Origin: Candidatus Methylomirabilis sp.
GTDB taxonomy: Bacteria; Methylomirabilota; Methylomirabilia; Methylomirabilales; Methylomirabilaceae
DNA length: 64,000 nt
Direction of reading: 5' to 3'
Assembly (NCBI RefSeq): GCF_028716865.1
Contig: NZ_JAQUOY010000001.1
Span: 124,001-188,000, forward strand
Positions 6,908 to 16,654 of the stretch are shown here, piece by piece (the stretch's first letter is position 1; each line of letters opens with the position of its first letter). Position numbers and translations under genes: made by a program. A model generated the notes under the pieces. It was not told where the DNA came from. It saw only the letters and a list, made by a program, of their open reading frames with translations, and made no database searches.

Positions 6908-9900
6908 ATGATCTCGAAGTTGATCGAGTGGAGCGCCACTAACCGATTCGTCATCGGCCTCTTCACCGTCTTCGCTGTCGCCTGGGGGGTCTGGGCGCTG
7001 CGACACACGCCCTTGGATGCCATTCCCGACCTATCCGATGTCCAGGTCATCATTCAAACAGAGTGGGCAGAGCGAAGTCCGACGCTCGTGGAGGATCAGA
7101 TCACCTATCCGATTGTGGTTGCCCTCCTTTCAGCGCCGAAAGTGAAGGTGGTCCGCGGGTTTTCTTTCTTCGGGCTCTCCTTCGTTTACGCGATCTTCGA
7201 GGATGGTACCGATCTGTACTGGGCTCGATCGCGTGTCCTCGAGTACCTGCAAGGAGTCAAGGAGCGATTACCGCAGGGTGTGACGCCGATCCTGGGACCG
7301 GATGCCACCGGGGTGGGCTGGGGCTTTGAGTACGCCATCATGGATGAGACCGGGCGGCACGATCTGGCTCAACTCCGGACGGTCAACGATTGGTACGTTC
7401 ATCACTGGCTGCAGTCAGTTCCAGGCGTGGCCGAGGTGGCCCGCGTCGGCGGGTTCGTCAAGCAGTATCAGGTCTCCATCGATCCGACAACCCTCTTGGG
7501 CTACAAACTCTCACTGGATCGGGTGGTAGAGGCGATCCGGAAAGGGAACAACGATACCGGTGGCAGGGTAGTGGAGTTCAGCGGGCGGGAGTATATGGTC
7601 CGCGGATTGGGGTATATCAGATCCCTCAAGGATCTCGAGGCGATCGTTGTCGGGACTGATGACCACGGGACGCCGATCCTGGTCCGGGACATCGGCCGGG
7701 TCGGTCTTGGGCCCGACATCCGCCGTGGCGTCGCCGAGTTGGACGGCGAGGGCGACGTGGCCGGCGGAATCGCCGTGATCCGGTATGGCGAAAACGCCCT
7801 GGATGTGATCCAGCGGATTAAGGAGAAGATCAAGACGATCACCCCTTCACTACCGGAGGGTGTCAAGATCATTGCCACCTACGACCGATCCGACCTGATT
7901 CACCGTTCTATCGCCACCCTCAAGGAGAAGCTGATTGAGGAAAGCATCATCGTCAGCTTGGTGAGCATCCTCTTTCTCTTCCACTTCCGCAGTGCTCTTG
8001 TGGCGATCCTCACCCTGCCAATTGCCATCCTCATGTCGTTCATCACCATGTACTATATCGGGCTCGGTTCAAACATTATGTCGTTGGGCGGCATCGCCAT
8101 CGCCATCGGCGCCATGATTGATGCGGCCATCGTGATGATCGAGAATGCCCACAAGCGTCTGGAGCACGCCGCCCCAGGGAGTGACCGAAACCGGATCATC
8201 ATTGAGGCCGCCAAGGAGGTGGGCAAGCCGCTCTTCTACTCGCTCCTGATCATCACCGTTTCCTTTATTCCGGTGTTCACCCTGCAGGCTCAAGAGGGGC
8301 GGCTCTTCCGACCGCTGGCCTTCACCAAGACCTTCGCGATGTTTTTTTCATCTCTCCTCTCGGTGACCCTCGTGCCACTCCTGATGGTTCTGCTGATCCG
8401 CGGGAAGATCCATTCGGAGCAGAAGAACCCGATCAGCCGGTTCCTGATCTGGGTGTACAACCCGATCGTCCATGCCGTGCTCAGGTGGCGGAAAGCGACT
8501 ATCGCTGTTGCGTTCCTCTCGCTGCTGGCCACCATCCCGGATTTCATGAAGCTTGGGTCAGAGTTTATGCCGCCGCTGTACGAGGGGACCCTCCTCTACA
8601 TGCCGACGGCCCTGCCCGGCGCCTCGATCACCCAGGTCTCCCAGCTCTTGCAGATCCAGGACCGGATCGTCAAGCACTTCCCGGAGGTCGAGTCGGTCTT
8701 TGCCAAAGGAGGCCGCTCGACAAGCGCTACCGATCCGGCGCCCCTGGAGATGATCGAGACGGTGATCAACCTGAAGCCGGAGGCCCAGTGGCGGCGGGGG
8801 ATGACCGTGGAGAAGCTGATCGATGAGTTGGACAAAGCCCTTCAGGTTCCTGGCGTGACCAATGCCTGGACGATGCCGATCAAGGGAAGGACCGACATGC
8901 TGAGCACCGGCATCCGGACTCCAATCGGGATCAAGGTGCTTGGCCCGAAGCTGGAGACGATCCAGCGAATAGGGCAGGAGATCGAGGCATCGCTTAAGCC
9001 AGTTGCGGGAACGCGGAGCGTTCTGGCCGAGCGTGTGGCGGGCGGCTACTACCTCGATTTCGAGATCAAGCGGGACGAGATCGCCCGCTATGGCCTCACC
9101 GTGACCGACGTAGAAGACGTTATCGAGACTGCTATCGGCGGCAGCACCGTCACAACAACGATTGAGGGGCGTGAGCGGTTCCCTGTCAATGTCCGGTATT
9201 TCAGAGGCTTCCGCGATAGCCTGGAAGGGCTCAAGCGTGTGTTGGTGTCGACCCCCATGGGTCAACAAGTTCCGATCACCCAGCTTGTCGATTTGAAACT
9301 CTCCAGCGGCACCACCCTGATCCGCAGCGAGGCCGCTGAGCTGGTCGGCTACGTGTATGTCGATGTGGTCAACCGGGATATCGGAGGGTATGTTGCCGAG
9401 GCCCAGCGAGTTGTCGCCGAAAAGGTTAAGCTGCCTCAAGGGTATCACCTACTCTGGAGCGGTCAGTTCGAGTATATGGAGCGGGCGAAGGAGCGGCTGA
9501 AATACGTCATCCCATTGACACTGCTCATCATTTTCGTTCTGCTCTATTTTAACTTTGGTTCACTGGCCAAATGTCTGATCGTGCTACTGTCGGTTCCATT
9601 CTCGCTGGTGGGCGGGATCTGGCTTTTGTATCTTTTGGGCTATAACCTGAGTGTCGCGGTCTGGGTTGGGATCATCGCGCTGGCCGGGGTGGCGGCAGAG
9701 ACCGGCGTCGTCATGATCGTCTATCTGGATGAGGTCTATGAGCGGCGGGTGCGAGAGGGGAAGATGGCGAGCGCTCGGGATCTGTACGAGGCGATCATTG
9801 AGGGAGCGGTCATGCGGGTGCGCCCCAAGATGATGACGGTGATGGCCATTATGGCCGGCCTGCTTCCCATCATGTGGAGTCATGGGGCCGGTGCCGATGT

Positions 9901-10051
9901 CATGAAGCGGATTGCCGCCCCGATGATCGGCGGGATGGTGACCTCGACCATCCTGACCTTGGTCATTATCCCTGTGATCTACGAGATGTGGCGCAGCCGC
10001 CAGCTCACGCGAACTGCTATACTACAGACTCCTCACGAAAGGGAACCTTAA
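6908..10051 (+). CDS. cusA: Heavy-metal RND efflux pump, Cu(I)/Ag(I) type
   Basis: 1047 residues with the usual 12 transmembrane helices and two large periplasmic loops. The transmembrane signature IAIGAMIDAAIVMIENAHK (Asp405) is the monovalent-metal version, not the DFG-containing zinc/cobalt CzcA version. The three Met ligands known in E. coli CusA (573, 623, 672) have counterparts at Met565 (LLYMP), Met615 (APLEM) and Met664 (TDMLSTG), all offset by eight. Proton-relay counterparts Asp405, Glu931 and Lys974 are also present. It is the last gene of the three-gene operon and exports Cu(I)/Ag(I) by proton antiport. Confidence 0.93.
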   Translation: MISKLIEWSATNRFVIGLFTVFAVAWGVWALRHTPLDAIPDLSDVQVIIQTEWAERSPTLVEDQITYPIVVALLSAPKVKVVRGFSFFGLSFVYAIFEDGTDLYWARSRVLEYLQGVKERLPQGVTPILGPDATGVGWGFEYAIMDETGRHDLAQLRTVNDWYVHHWLQSVPGVAEVARVGGFVKQYQVSIDPTTLLGYKLSLDRVVEAIRKGNNDTGGRVVEFSGREYMVRGLGYIRSLKDLEAIVVGTDDHGTPILVRDIGRVGLGPDIRRGVAELDGEGDVAGGIAVIRYGENALDVIQRIKEKIKTITPSLPEGVKIIATYDRSDLIHRSIATLKEKLIEESIIVSLVSILFLFHFRSALVAILTLPIAILMSFITMYYIGLGSNIMSLGGIAIAIGAMIDAAIVMIENAHKRLEHAAPGSDRNRIIIEAAKEVGKPLFYSLLIITVSFIPVFTLQAQEGRLFRPLAFTKTFAMFFSSLLSVTLVPLLMVLLIRGKIHSEQKNPISRFLIWVYNPIVHAVLRWRKATIAVAFLSLLATIPDFMKLGSEFMPPLYEGTLLYMPTALPGASITQVSQLLQIQDRIVKHFPEVESVFAKGGRSTSATDPAPLEMIETVINLKPEAQWRRGMTVEKLIDELDKALQVPGVTNAWTMPIKGRTDMLSTGIRTPIGIKVLGPKLETIQRIGQEIEASLKPVAGTRSVLAERVAGGYYLDFEIKRDEIARYGLTVTDVEDVIETAIGGSTVTTTIEGRERFPVNVRYFRGFRDSLEGLKRVLVSTPMGQQVPITQLVDLKLSSGTTLIRSEAAELVGYVYVDVVNRDIGGYVAEAQRVVAEKVKLPQGYHLLWSGQFEYMERAKERLKYVIPLTLLIIFVLLYFNFGSLAKCLIVLLSVPFSLVGGIWLLYLLGYNLSVAVWVGIIALAGVAAETGVVMIVYLDEVYERRVREGKMASARDLYEAIIEGAVMRVRPKMMTVMAIMAGLLPIMWSHGAGADVMKRIAAPMIGGMVTSTILTLVIIPVIYEMWRSRQLTRTAILQTPHEREP

Positions 10052-10225
10052 AGTGATCAGACATCTCTCAAGGCTGATGACTGTACACCGGCTTTGCGCA
10101 AAGATCGACGTTCGTATGCCGCCCTTGCCTATATAGAAGAGGATTGATGCTTAACTTGCACCGGCGTACTATTTCTGCAAGCGTCAATCTCGACGCGCCA
10201 GGGATACGGGAGGGAGCACAAGCCT

Positions 10226-11626
10226 ATGAAAACAACAGCCGCCTCAATCGCAACTCTGGTTGTTGCACTGCTGGCCGTGACGGCCTGCGCCCCGCACATG
10301 CAATACCGTACCGTCCACCCGGACGTGTGCATCAGCCCGAAGCCGAACCCCACCCCCGAGTGTGAGACCCACGCACTGCAACGCCTACCCAGCGGTAATG
10401 GTTCCAGCTACCTGCTCGGGTTCATTGAATTCGACGACCAGGGCCAGCTTTGGGATCGCACGCAGATGGACGATGTCCTGATGACACTCCGGACCGAGGC
10501 CGGAACCCGCGATCTGCTGATGGTGGTGTTTGTGCACGGCTGGAAGCACAGCGCCGCACCCGGTGATGCCAACATCAACACCTTCCGCCAGGTGTTAGCT
10601 AATCTGAGCGATACCGAGGCCCATCTGGCCAAGGCTGCCAACACCCCAGCCCGTCAAGTGGTCGGCATCTACTTCGGCTGGCGCGGCGGCTCGTTACCGG
10701 TAAAATATCTTGAAAACGTGACCTTCTGGGACCGTAAAAACACCGCCCAGAAGGTTGGGTACGGCGGGGTCGCCGAGGCCCTGAGCCAGTTGGAGGATAT
10801 CAGGCTCAGCAAGGACAGCATGGAATGTCGCGAACATGCGGAGCGCAAAAACGACGACACGCTATGCAGCAGCAACACCCGGCTCGTGGTCGTCGGTCAC
10901 AGCTTTGGCGGCGCAGTGATGCACACCGCGCTTGCCCAGATCCTCGAAAACCGCTTTATCAAGACCACCGCCCAGGCCGGCAGCAAGGGTGACGTCGAGG
11001 GATTCGGCAACCTGGTGGTGCTGATCAACCCGGCGTTCGAGGCCAATCTGTTCACACCGATGAGCGACATGGCTGCCGAGCGGCCCACCTATTTCCCCTC
11101 ACAACTGCCGGTGGTACTGGTGCTGACCTCCGAGGCCGATGCCGCAACCCGTTACGCCTTTCCGTTCGGGCGCTGGTTCTCGACCATCTTTGAGCAAGAA
11201 CATGATCGCCAGCGCCGGAATACGGCGACCGGTCAGACGGAAACGATCAGCGAACATGACGCCAATGTCCGCGCCGTTGGCCATTTTGAACCCTATCGTA
11301 CCCACCGCCTCTACCCGACGAAGGAACGCAAACGCGAGGAACTCAAGGCCTCCAGCATTGCCGACAGCCTCCGGATGTTCGAGCGCTCCAGAACTGATTG
11401 GGTCTGCGACGCCCCCGGCAGCAAGATTACGTTCGGTGACGTGGTACTGGAACGCACCACCAACTCGGCTGGTCGCAACCCCTATCTCGTCGTCTATGTC
11501 GACGGGCGACTGATCCACGATCACAACGACATCGACGATTCTCGGGTCATCGAATTCGTCAAGCAGATGATCCTGATCTCGAGCCACAGCGAGAAGCAGG
11601 CTGCAGTAAACTGCGAAACACAGTGA
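10226..11626 (+). CDS. Lipoprotein with alpha/beta-hydrolase fold
   Basis: 466 residues. The N-terminus is a lipoprotein signal ending LLAVTAC with Cys21 as the lipidated residue. The body has hydrolase features: LLMVVFVHGWKHSA (oxyanion region) and a nucleophile elbow GHSFGG with Ser226. The C-terminal ~150 residues have no motif I recognise. It is most likely membrane-tethered and acts on an ester or lipid substrate, but the substrate is not evident. GGGAG precedes the start at modest distance. It is separated from the efflux operon by 174 bases and stands alone. Confidence 0.75.
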   Translation: MKTTAASIATLVVALLAVTACAPHMQYRTVHPDVCISPKPNPTPECETHALQRLPSGNGSSYLLGFIEFDDQGQLWDRTQMDDVLMTLRTEAGTRDLLMVVFVHGWKHSAAPGDANINTFRQVLANLSDTEAHLAKAANTPARQVVGIYFGWRGGSLPVKYLENVTFWDRKNTAQKVGYGGVAEALSQLEDIRLSKDSMECREHAERKNDDTLCSSNTRLVVVGHSFGGAVMHTALAQILENRFIKTTAQAGSKGDVEGFGNLVVLINPAFEANLFTPMSDMAAERPTYFPSQLPVVLVLTSEADAATRYAFPFGRWFSTIFEQEHDRQRRNTATGQTETISEHDANVRAVGHFEPYRTHRLYPTKERKREELKASSIADSLRMFERSRTDWVCDAPGSKITFGDVVLERTTNSAGRNPYLVVYVDGRLIHDHNDIDDSRVIEFVKQMILISSHSEKQAAVNCETQ

Positions 11627-11922
11627 CGATCAGGCCGTAAAGCCTCGCTGACCGATTCGTGTGACCGTGAGGCGGCTCGTCGTAGTCGCAAGTTGTGGCA
11701 AACTGTGAGCCATATTGCGGCGAGCAATCAAATCGAAAGTAGAGTAAAATGTGAGTATGCTAATCTTTGATTGGCGGCAGGAACTGTCAAGGGGATTGTG
11801 CAATGTCATTCTTGCGATCACAATCCTGAGTGTCGGCAGGCAATTGAGATGTGTATGTTGAGCGGAGAGACCGGCTGGTATCGATGTATTGAGAACCCCT
11901 CTCGGAAGAAGGAGGAATAAGC
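11627..11922. other. Intergenic region, no gene recognised
   Basis: About 300 bases, partly AT-rich (TAAAATG, TTTGATT). It must contain the promoter of the methionine-rich protein gene, but no strong -35/-10 pair stands out. Confidence 0.4.
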
Positions 11923-12396
11923 ATGAATCGTGTGAAGTGTGCGGGTGCATTGGCGGCAGCCGTAGTGTTGATCACGGCAGGGGCCGCGTCGGCGCAACAG
12001 TCTCAGCCCTGTGCGATGATGAAGGATCACCAAATGGGTGGTATGCAGCAGCAGGGGATGCCGGGTATGGGTATGGGCATGATGAAGCAGGATCAGCAGA
12101 TGGGCGGGATGCAGCAACAGGGGATGTCGGGCATGGGTATGGGCATGATGGAGATGTGTCAGAAGATGCAGGAGGGGACGGCTCAGGACTGCAAGATGAT
12201 GGAAGGAATGAAGGGACAGCACCAGTCCATGCTTGAGATGAAAAAACATCTACGCGAGATGAAAAAACATATGAACATGTTGGATGAGATGATGGACGGA
12301 ATGATGGAAAAAATGATGATGCAGCGCCAGCAGGGGATGACACCCTCGGGATCAGGGTCCGAGCCTCAAGAGCACCACCCTGCCGAGGACAAGTAA
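11923..12396 (+). CDS. Methionine-rich secreted protein, probable metal binder
   Basis: 157 residues with a Sec signal peptide (GALAAAVVLITAGAASA-QQS). The mature chain is dominated by Met, Gln and Gly in MQQQGM and MGMGMM patterns, then MKKHLREMKKHMNML, ending in an EHHPAED tail. Met clusters of this kind in the periplasm bind Cu(I) or Ag(I) in proteins such as PcoE, SilE and CopK; this is analogy, not homology. AGAAGGAGGAA precedes the start. Its closeness to the Cus-type operon supports a copper role. The internal duplication is described separately. Confidence 0.75.
   Translation: MNRVKCAGALAAAVVLITAGAASAQQSQPCAMMKDHQMGGMQQQGMPGMGMGMMKQDQQMGGMQQQGMSGMGMGMMEMCQKMQEGTAQDCKMMEGMKGQHQSMLEMKKHLREMKKHMNMLDEMMDGMMEKMMMQRQQGMTPSGSGSEPQEHHPAEDK
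12031..12150 (+). repeat. Two 54-base tandem coding repeats, 66-base period
   Basis: Copies at 12031-12084 and 12097-12150 encode QMGGMQQQGM-(P/S)-GMGMGMM, separated by a 12-base spacer. Most differences are in third codon positions, so the duplication is kept under selection for the protein. Confidence 0.85.
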
Positions 12397-12503
12397 GCCG
12401 AATCGCTTGACACATGCGCAATGACTCCGGTGTGCCGGCCTTGGATCATGGGTTTGAGAGTGCGTTGGAGGGTGTTGGGGGATTGGTCTAGGGAGTGAGC
12501 GCG

Positions 12504-14357
12504 ATGGAAAAGCAGCAACGGCAGTTTGCTCTATGGTACTTCGTGGCTGCCTTCATGCTTGTGCTGGGGATTCACGATTTCCTGATAGCCCGCCGTACTG
12601 AGACCCTCTTGTACAGCGATTTCAAGGTCCTCCTGAAGGCCGGCAAGGTGGAAGACCTGACCCTCGGTGAGCGTATCATCTCCGGGCGGCTGAAGCGGGA
12701 GGGGCTGGAAGGGCTCCTCCCTAAAACGAAGGTGGAGGAGATTCAACGGTTGGCCGGTGAGGAACATCGATTCGTGACCATCCGGGTCAGCGATTCGACC
12801 TTGATCCAGGACCTGGAGGCCTCGAAGGTGCGATTCACCGGCGAGGTGGAGAGCACGTGGTTTATTACCCTGCTCTCCTGGGTGCTCCCTGCCCTGGTCT
12901 TCGTTGGTGTGTGGATGTTTCTCATGAAGCGAGTCGGGGGACCGGCGAGCGGTCTGATGGCGATCGGCAAGAGTAAGGCCAAAGTGTACATGGAGAAAGA
13001 GACCGGCGTGACCTTCGCCGATGTGGCGGGGATCGACGAGGCGCGCGCTGAGCTGATGGAGATCGTCGAATTCCTGAAGACGCCCGAACGGTACCGTCGG
13101 CTTGGGGGGAAGATTCCCAAAGGGGTGCTGATCGTCGGGGCCCCAGGGACCGGGAAAACGCTACTGGCCAAGGCCGTAGCCGGGGAGGCAGGGGTCCCGT
13201 TCTTCAGCCTCAGCGGGTCGGATTTCGTTGAGATGTTCGTGGGGGTTGGGGCGGCTCGGGTGCGGGACCTCTTCGCTCAGGCTCAAGAAAAAGCCCCCTG
13301 CATCATCTTCATCGATGAGCTGGATGCCCTCGGAAAGGCTCGCGGGCTCAACCCGATGGGCGGACACGATGAACGCGAGCAGACCCTCAACCAACTGCTG
13401 GTGGAGATGGACGGCTTCGACACGAACAAGGGCGTGATCATCATGGCCGCGACCAACCGCCCGGAGATCCTCGATCCGGCCCTGCTCCGCCCCGGGCGTT
13501 TCGACCGACAGGTGGCCCTCGACCGTCCCGATATCAAGGGCCGGGAGAAGATCCTCCAGGTGCATGTCAAGCCGGTCACGCTTTCACCGGAGGTTGACCT
13601 CTCGGCCATCGCCGCGAAAACCCCGGGGTTCGTCGGCGCCGATCTGGCCAATCTGGTGAATGAGGCGGCGCTGTTGGCTGCGCGCAAGGGCAGGGATGCG
13701 GTGGTGATGGCGGACTTCGATGAGGCGATCGACCGGATCGTGGGCGGCCTCGAAAAGAAGACCCGGGTAATGAATCCCGCAGAGAAGGAAACCGTCGCCT
13801 ACCACGAGGCCGGCCATGCCTTGGTGGCGGAGTCGCGCCCTCGTGCCGATCGCGTCTCGAAGATCTCCATCATTCCTCGTGGCGTGGCCGCGCTTGGCTA
13901 CACGCAGCAGTTGCCCACGGAGGATCGGTACCTGCTCAAAAGGGCCGAGATCCTTGATCGACTTGACGTGCTCCTGGGGGGGCGGGTGGCCGAAGAGATT
14001 GTCTTTGGGGACGTCTCTACCGGGGCGCAGGATGATCTTCAGCGGGCTACCGATATGGCACGCCTCATGGTAACCCAGTACGGGATGAGCGAACATCTGG
14101 GCTTGGCGACGTTCGAAGAACCGCGCACTTCCTTCCTCAACATCCAGAGACCTCAAAGGATACGGGAGTACAGCGAGCAGACTGCTCAGGCGATTGATGA
14201 GGAGATCCGGAAGCTTCTGACTGATGCCCACACCCGAGTCGAGCAGACGCTTGCCGGTAGACGCGGTGAGTTGGACGCGTTGGCCAAGCTGCTGCTGGAA
14301 AAAGAGGTGGTCGATCGAGAGGCCCTGACGCAGTTGCTGGCGTCCCAAAGGGTTTAG
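12504..14357 (+). CDS. ftsH: ATP-dependent zinc metalloprotease FtsH
   Basis: 617 residues from ATG 12504 (GGGAG upstream); a GTG nine bases earlier is possible. Two N-terminal transmembrane helices ([34 protein letters not shown]) flank a periplasmic domain. The AAA module follows with Walker A GAPGTGKT (about residue 212), Walker [11 protein letters not shown] and the second-region-of-homology arginines, then the M41 protease domain with zinc motif HEAGH (His434 and His438). It degrades misfolded membrane proteins and short-lived regulators at the inner membrane. It lies 107 bases after the methionine-rich gene; co-transcription is possible. Confidence 0.95.
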   Translation: MEKQQRQFALWYFVAAFMLVLGIHDFLIARRTETLLYSDFKVLLKAGKVEDLTLGERIISGRLKREGLEGLLPKTKVEEIQRLAGEEHRFVTIRVSDSTLIQDLEASKVRFTGEVESTWFITLLSWVLPALVFVGVWMFLMKRVGGPASGLMAIGKSKAKVYMEKETGVTFADVAGIDEARAELMEIVEFLKTPERYRRLGGKIPKGVLIVGAPGTGKTLLAKAVAGEAGVPFFSLSGSDFVEMFVGVGAARVRDLFAQAQEKAPCIIFIDELDALGKARGLNPMGGHDEREQTLNQLLVEMDGFDTNKGVIIMAATNRPEILDPALLRPGRFDRQVALDRPDIKGREKILQVHVKPVTLSPEVDLSAIAAKTPGFVGADLANLVNEAALLAARKGRDAVVMADFDEAIDRIVGGLEKKTRVMNPAEKETVAYHEAGHALVAESRPRADRVSKISIIPRGVAALGYTQQLPTEDRYLLKRAEILDRLDVLLGGRVAEEIVFGDVSTGAQDDLQRATDMARLMVTQYGMSEHLGLATFEEPRTSFLNIQRPQRIREYSEQTAQAIDEEIRKLLTDAHTRVEQTLAGRRGELDALAKLLLEKEVVDREALTQLLASQRV

Positions 14358-14677
14358 GGGCCTAGATTCCGTTTGAGGGTATGTCGGATTCCCTTCTGCT
14401 ACTGGGACATCCAGTTTCTTCCTGGGGCATACGTGTCCCAAATGCCTTTCCTTTAGTTTTCAAGTAGTTACCTTCCTTCTCTGACTTTTCACTGGGACAG
14501 TTCCTCCCACCCTGGTACTGGGGCGCCAGAGCATGCCTTTAGATATCAGCGACCTCCTGGAAAAGGGATCTCATCATTTCAATAAGTTAGGCAACGTGCT
14601 TGGGCAGCAGAGCTTGTAGAATCGTTGGCCCAGGTATTGCTCCTCAAAAAATGAAAAGGCCGTATCGGATGACTATT
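14358..14677. other. Intergenic region with sigma-54-type promoter
   Basis: 320 bases after ftsH. Pyrimidine-rich stretches and repeats of CTGGGAC/ACTGGGACA (near 14383, 14491) could be weak activator sites. The clear element is the -24/-12 sequence at 14625-14641. No gene seen. Confidence 0.5.
14625..14641 (+). promoter_or_regulatory. Sigma-54 (-24/-12) promoter candidate
   Basis: TTGGCCCAGGTATTGCT fits the RpoN consensus with two mismatches in the -24 box, and its GG (14627) and GC (14639) are 12 positions apart. The predicted start is about 14652, upstream of ATG codons at 14669 and 14678. Confidence 0.6.
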
Positions 14678-15121
14678 ATGAGTAACCAGCGAAAAGTTTT
14701 GATCGTTACGCCGGAATTATCGGTTCGGCAGCAGATCCTCAGCCGTGTGTCGGCGAAGGGGTATGAGGCCGTTGCTGCCGAGAGAGGTTATGATGCTCTC
14801 CTCACTGTTGTCGAGCAGAACGTCGGGTTGGTAATTATCGATCTTTCGATCGACGAGTCCGCCGGCGTCAAGACCGTGGAGATCCTCCGAAAGATTCGGC
14901 CTCGCTTACCCCTGGTGGTCGTATCCGGCGACCGGTCGCTCGAAGCGGGTCGCCAGGTTCTCCAGCATGGCGTTTTCTATTATCTGCTCAAGCCTGTTGA
15001 TCTTGAGGAGCTCGACCAGATTATCCGGATTGCTCTTACCTCCAACAGGCAGCAGACTGCAGGAATGGAGCGGCAGGCTCAAGAATGGAGGCCGGCAGGA
15101 GAGAGGGGAGGGGTAGCATGA
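14678..15121 (+). CDS. Degenerate response-regulator receiver domain protein
   Basis: 147 residues from ATG 14678 (in-frame ATGs at 14651 and 14669 are alternatives). A single CheY-like receiver: VLIVTPELSVRQQIL at the start, phosphoacceptor Asp55 in VIIDLSID, Ser in LVVVSGD, and Lys105 in LKPVD. The paired acidic residues that bind Mg2+ (normally DD or ED after strand 1) are replaced by Thr-Pro-Glu, so phosphorylation may be weak or lost. No output domain; a short Gln-rich tail follows. It is the first gene of the pyruvate oxidoreductase operon, overlaps the next start by ATGA, and lies behind the sigma-54-type promoter. Confidence 0.8.
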   Translation: MSNQRKVLIVTPELSVRQQILSRVSAKGYEAVAAERGYDALLTVVEQNVGLVIIDLSIDESAGVKTVEILRKIRPRLPLVVVSGDRSLEAGRQVLQHGVFYYLLKPVDLEELDQIIRIALTSNRQQTAGMERQAQEWRPAGERGGVA

Positions 15122-16227
15122 CGGCAGTCCGGCGTGTCGTGACCATCGGTATCCTGGCGATAGCGTCACTGCTGATCGTTCGCTCGGCTGCGCTTGCGCA
15201 CGGGGCAGGTGTGCGCGGCACGCAGGCGCTCTACGTCGCGAATGAGGGCTCGGATACGGTTTCGGTGATCGATCTTGAGTCAATGAAGGTGACCGGCACC
15301 ATTACTGTGGGCTCCGGCCCGCAGCATGTCGCAATCAGCCCGGATCGCCGTCGCGCCTTTGTCACGTGTGGCCGTTCGGCTGAGGTCTGGATTCTGGACT
15401 TACCCACCCACGCTGTCCTGGCCACGGTGCCCAATGCGACCGGCCCAGAGGGCCAGACGGTTTTTGGAGCTGGCGCGACCTATGCCTACGTCACCAACAG
15501 TCTGTACAGCCGGGTTACGGTGATTGAGACTGCCACCGGAAAAAAGGTTGCGATGATTCCGGTGGGAGAAGCACCCACGAAGATCGGCATCTCCCCGGAT
15601 GGTAGCCACGCCTATGTTCCCAGCGAGCGGTCCCATTCCGTCGCTGCGCTGAACCTATCGCTGAATGTCGTCGCAGCCGAGCTACCGATCGCCGTGAGAC
15701 CTTATGCCGTCGAGATTTCTCCCGATGGCAAGTATCTGTTGGTCTCCAGTCCTGATTCAAACACCGTCACCGTCATCGAGGCCGCCACTCAGATGTCGTT
15801 GCGTAGAATCCCCGTCGGTGACGACCCGCATCACGTGGTGTTCGGCCCTGGTGGGGCCTTTGCGTACGTGCTGAATAGGGGCTCGAATAACCTGAGCGTG
15901 ATCCAGATGGCAAATCATCAGGTGGTGGCGACCATCCCCGTGGGGAAGGAGCCAAGCGATGCCGACATCACGCCGTCCGGCCACTACATCTATGTGACGA
16001 ATACGGGTGGGGACGACGTGTCGGTCATCTCAACGCGAACCAGCACTGTGGTAGGGACGATCCCTGTAGGGACCCGTCCGCATGATATCGTCATCTCGGG
16101 CGACGGGCGGTACGCCTTTGTGGCCAACACCGGATCGGATGATATCTCCGTGATCAACCTGCTCTCCCAGACAACGGTAGGGCGAGTGCCTGTCGGCAAG
16201 CGCCCCCGTGGGCTGGCCTTATGGTGA
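15118..16227 (+). CDS. Secreted YVTN-type beta-propeller protein
   Basis: 369 residues; the ATG overlaps the receiver stop. A signal peptide (IGILAIASLLIVRSAALA) precedes about seven 42-residue YVTN repeats of the pattern V-x-x-TIPVG-x-x-P-x-x-I-x-ISPDG-x-YAYV-x-N-x-GS-x-x-VSVI, which fold as a seven-bladed propeller. Proteins of this family occur in the periplasm or on the surface, often as binding scaffolds; no catalytic motif is visible. Its place inside an operon of cytoplasmic redox enzymes is unexpected and its job there is unknown. Confidence 0.85.
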   Translation: MTAVRRVVTIGILAIASLLIVRSAALAHGAGVRGTQALYVANEGSDTVSVIDLESMKVTGTITVGSGPQHVAISPDRRRAFVTCGRSAEVWILDLPTHAVLATVPNATGPEGQTVFGAGATYAYVTNSLYSRVTVIETATGKKVAMIPVGEAPTKIGISPDGSHAYVPSERSHSVAALNLSLNVVAAELPIAVRPYAVEISPDGKYLLVSSPDSNTVTVIEAATQMSLRRIPVGDDPHHVVFGPGGAFAYVLNRGSNNLSVIQMANHQVVATIPVGKEPSDADITPSGHYIYVTNTGGDDVSVISTRTSTVVGTIPVGTRPHDIVISGDGRYAFVANTGSDDISVINLLSQTTVGRVPVGKRPRGLALW

Positions 16228-16237
16228 GGAGCAACAG

Positions 16238-16654
16238 ATGACGCAGCTTTCGGAGATCATGAATCGGACGCTGATCACCGTGGACACGCGCACTTCCCTG
16301 CGCCGGGCTCAACGAATGCTGGATCAGCATCACATCCGCCATCTGTTCGTGATGGACGGCAAGCGTCTGGTTGGGATCGTCACCGATCGCGATCTTCGAA
16401 AGGCCGCCCCCTCCTCGAAGTCGCCTTTGACGACCAGTGAACGCGAGGAGTTCATGGACGAGTTGAAGGTCGTGGAGGTCATGTCGCGGAAGCTGATTAC
16501 GGCCTCCCCTACGACGACTGCGCGGGAGGCAGCAAAGGTAATGGTCCGCGAAAAGATCGGCTGCCTGCCGGTGGTGGATGGCAATACACTGGTTGGGATC
16601 GTGACCGAGACCGATCTGCTCGAGATACTGGTCCGGGGAGAGGAGGCATCATGA
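16238..16654 (+). CDS. CBS-domain pair protein
   Basis: 138 residues, ATG 16238 with GAGGA upstream, 10 bases after the propeller gene. Two CBS motifs: LSEIMNRTLITVD...LVGIVTDRDLRKA (residues 4-59) and VVEVMSRKLITAS...LVGIVTETDLLEIL (about 77-133). The linker KAAPSSKSPLTT resembles that of the CBS-ACT protein at 28.5 kb. The stop overlaps the ATG of the pyruvate oxidoreductase subunit, so the two are translationally coupled. It probably senses adenylate charge and may act on the oxidoreductase; that is inference. Confidence 0.87.
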   Translation: MTQLSEIMNRTLITVDTRTSLRRAQRMLDQHHIRHLFVMDGKRLVGIVTDRDLRKAAPSSKSPLTTSEREEFMDELKVVEVMSRKLITASPTTTAREAAKVMVREKIGCLPVVDGNTLVGIVTETDLLEILVRGEEAS

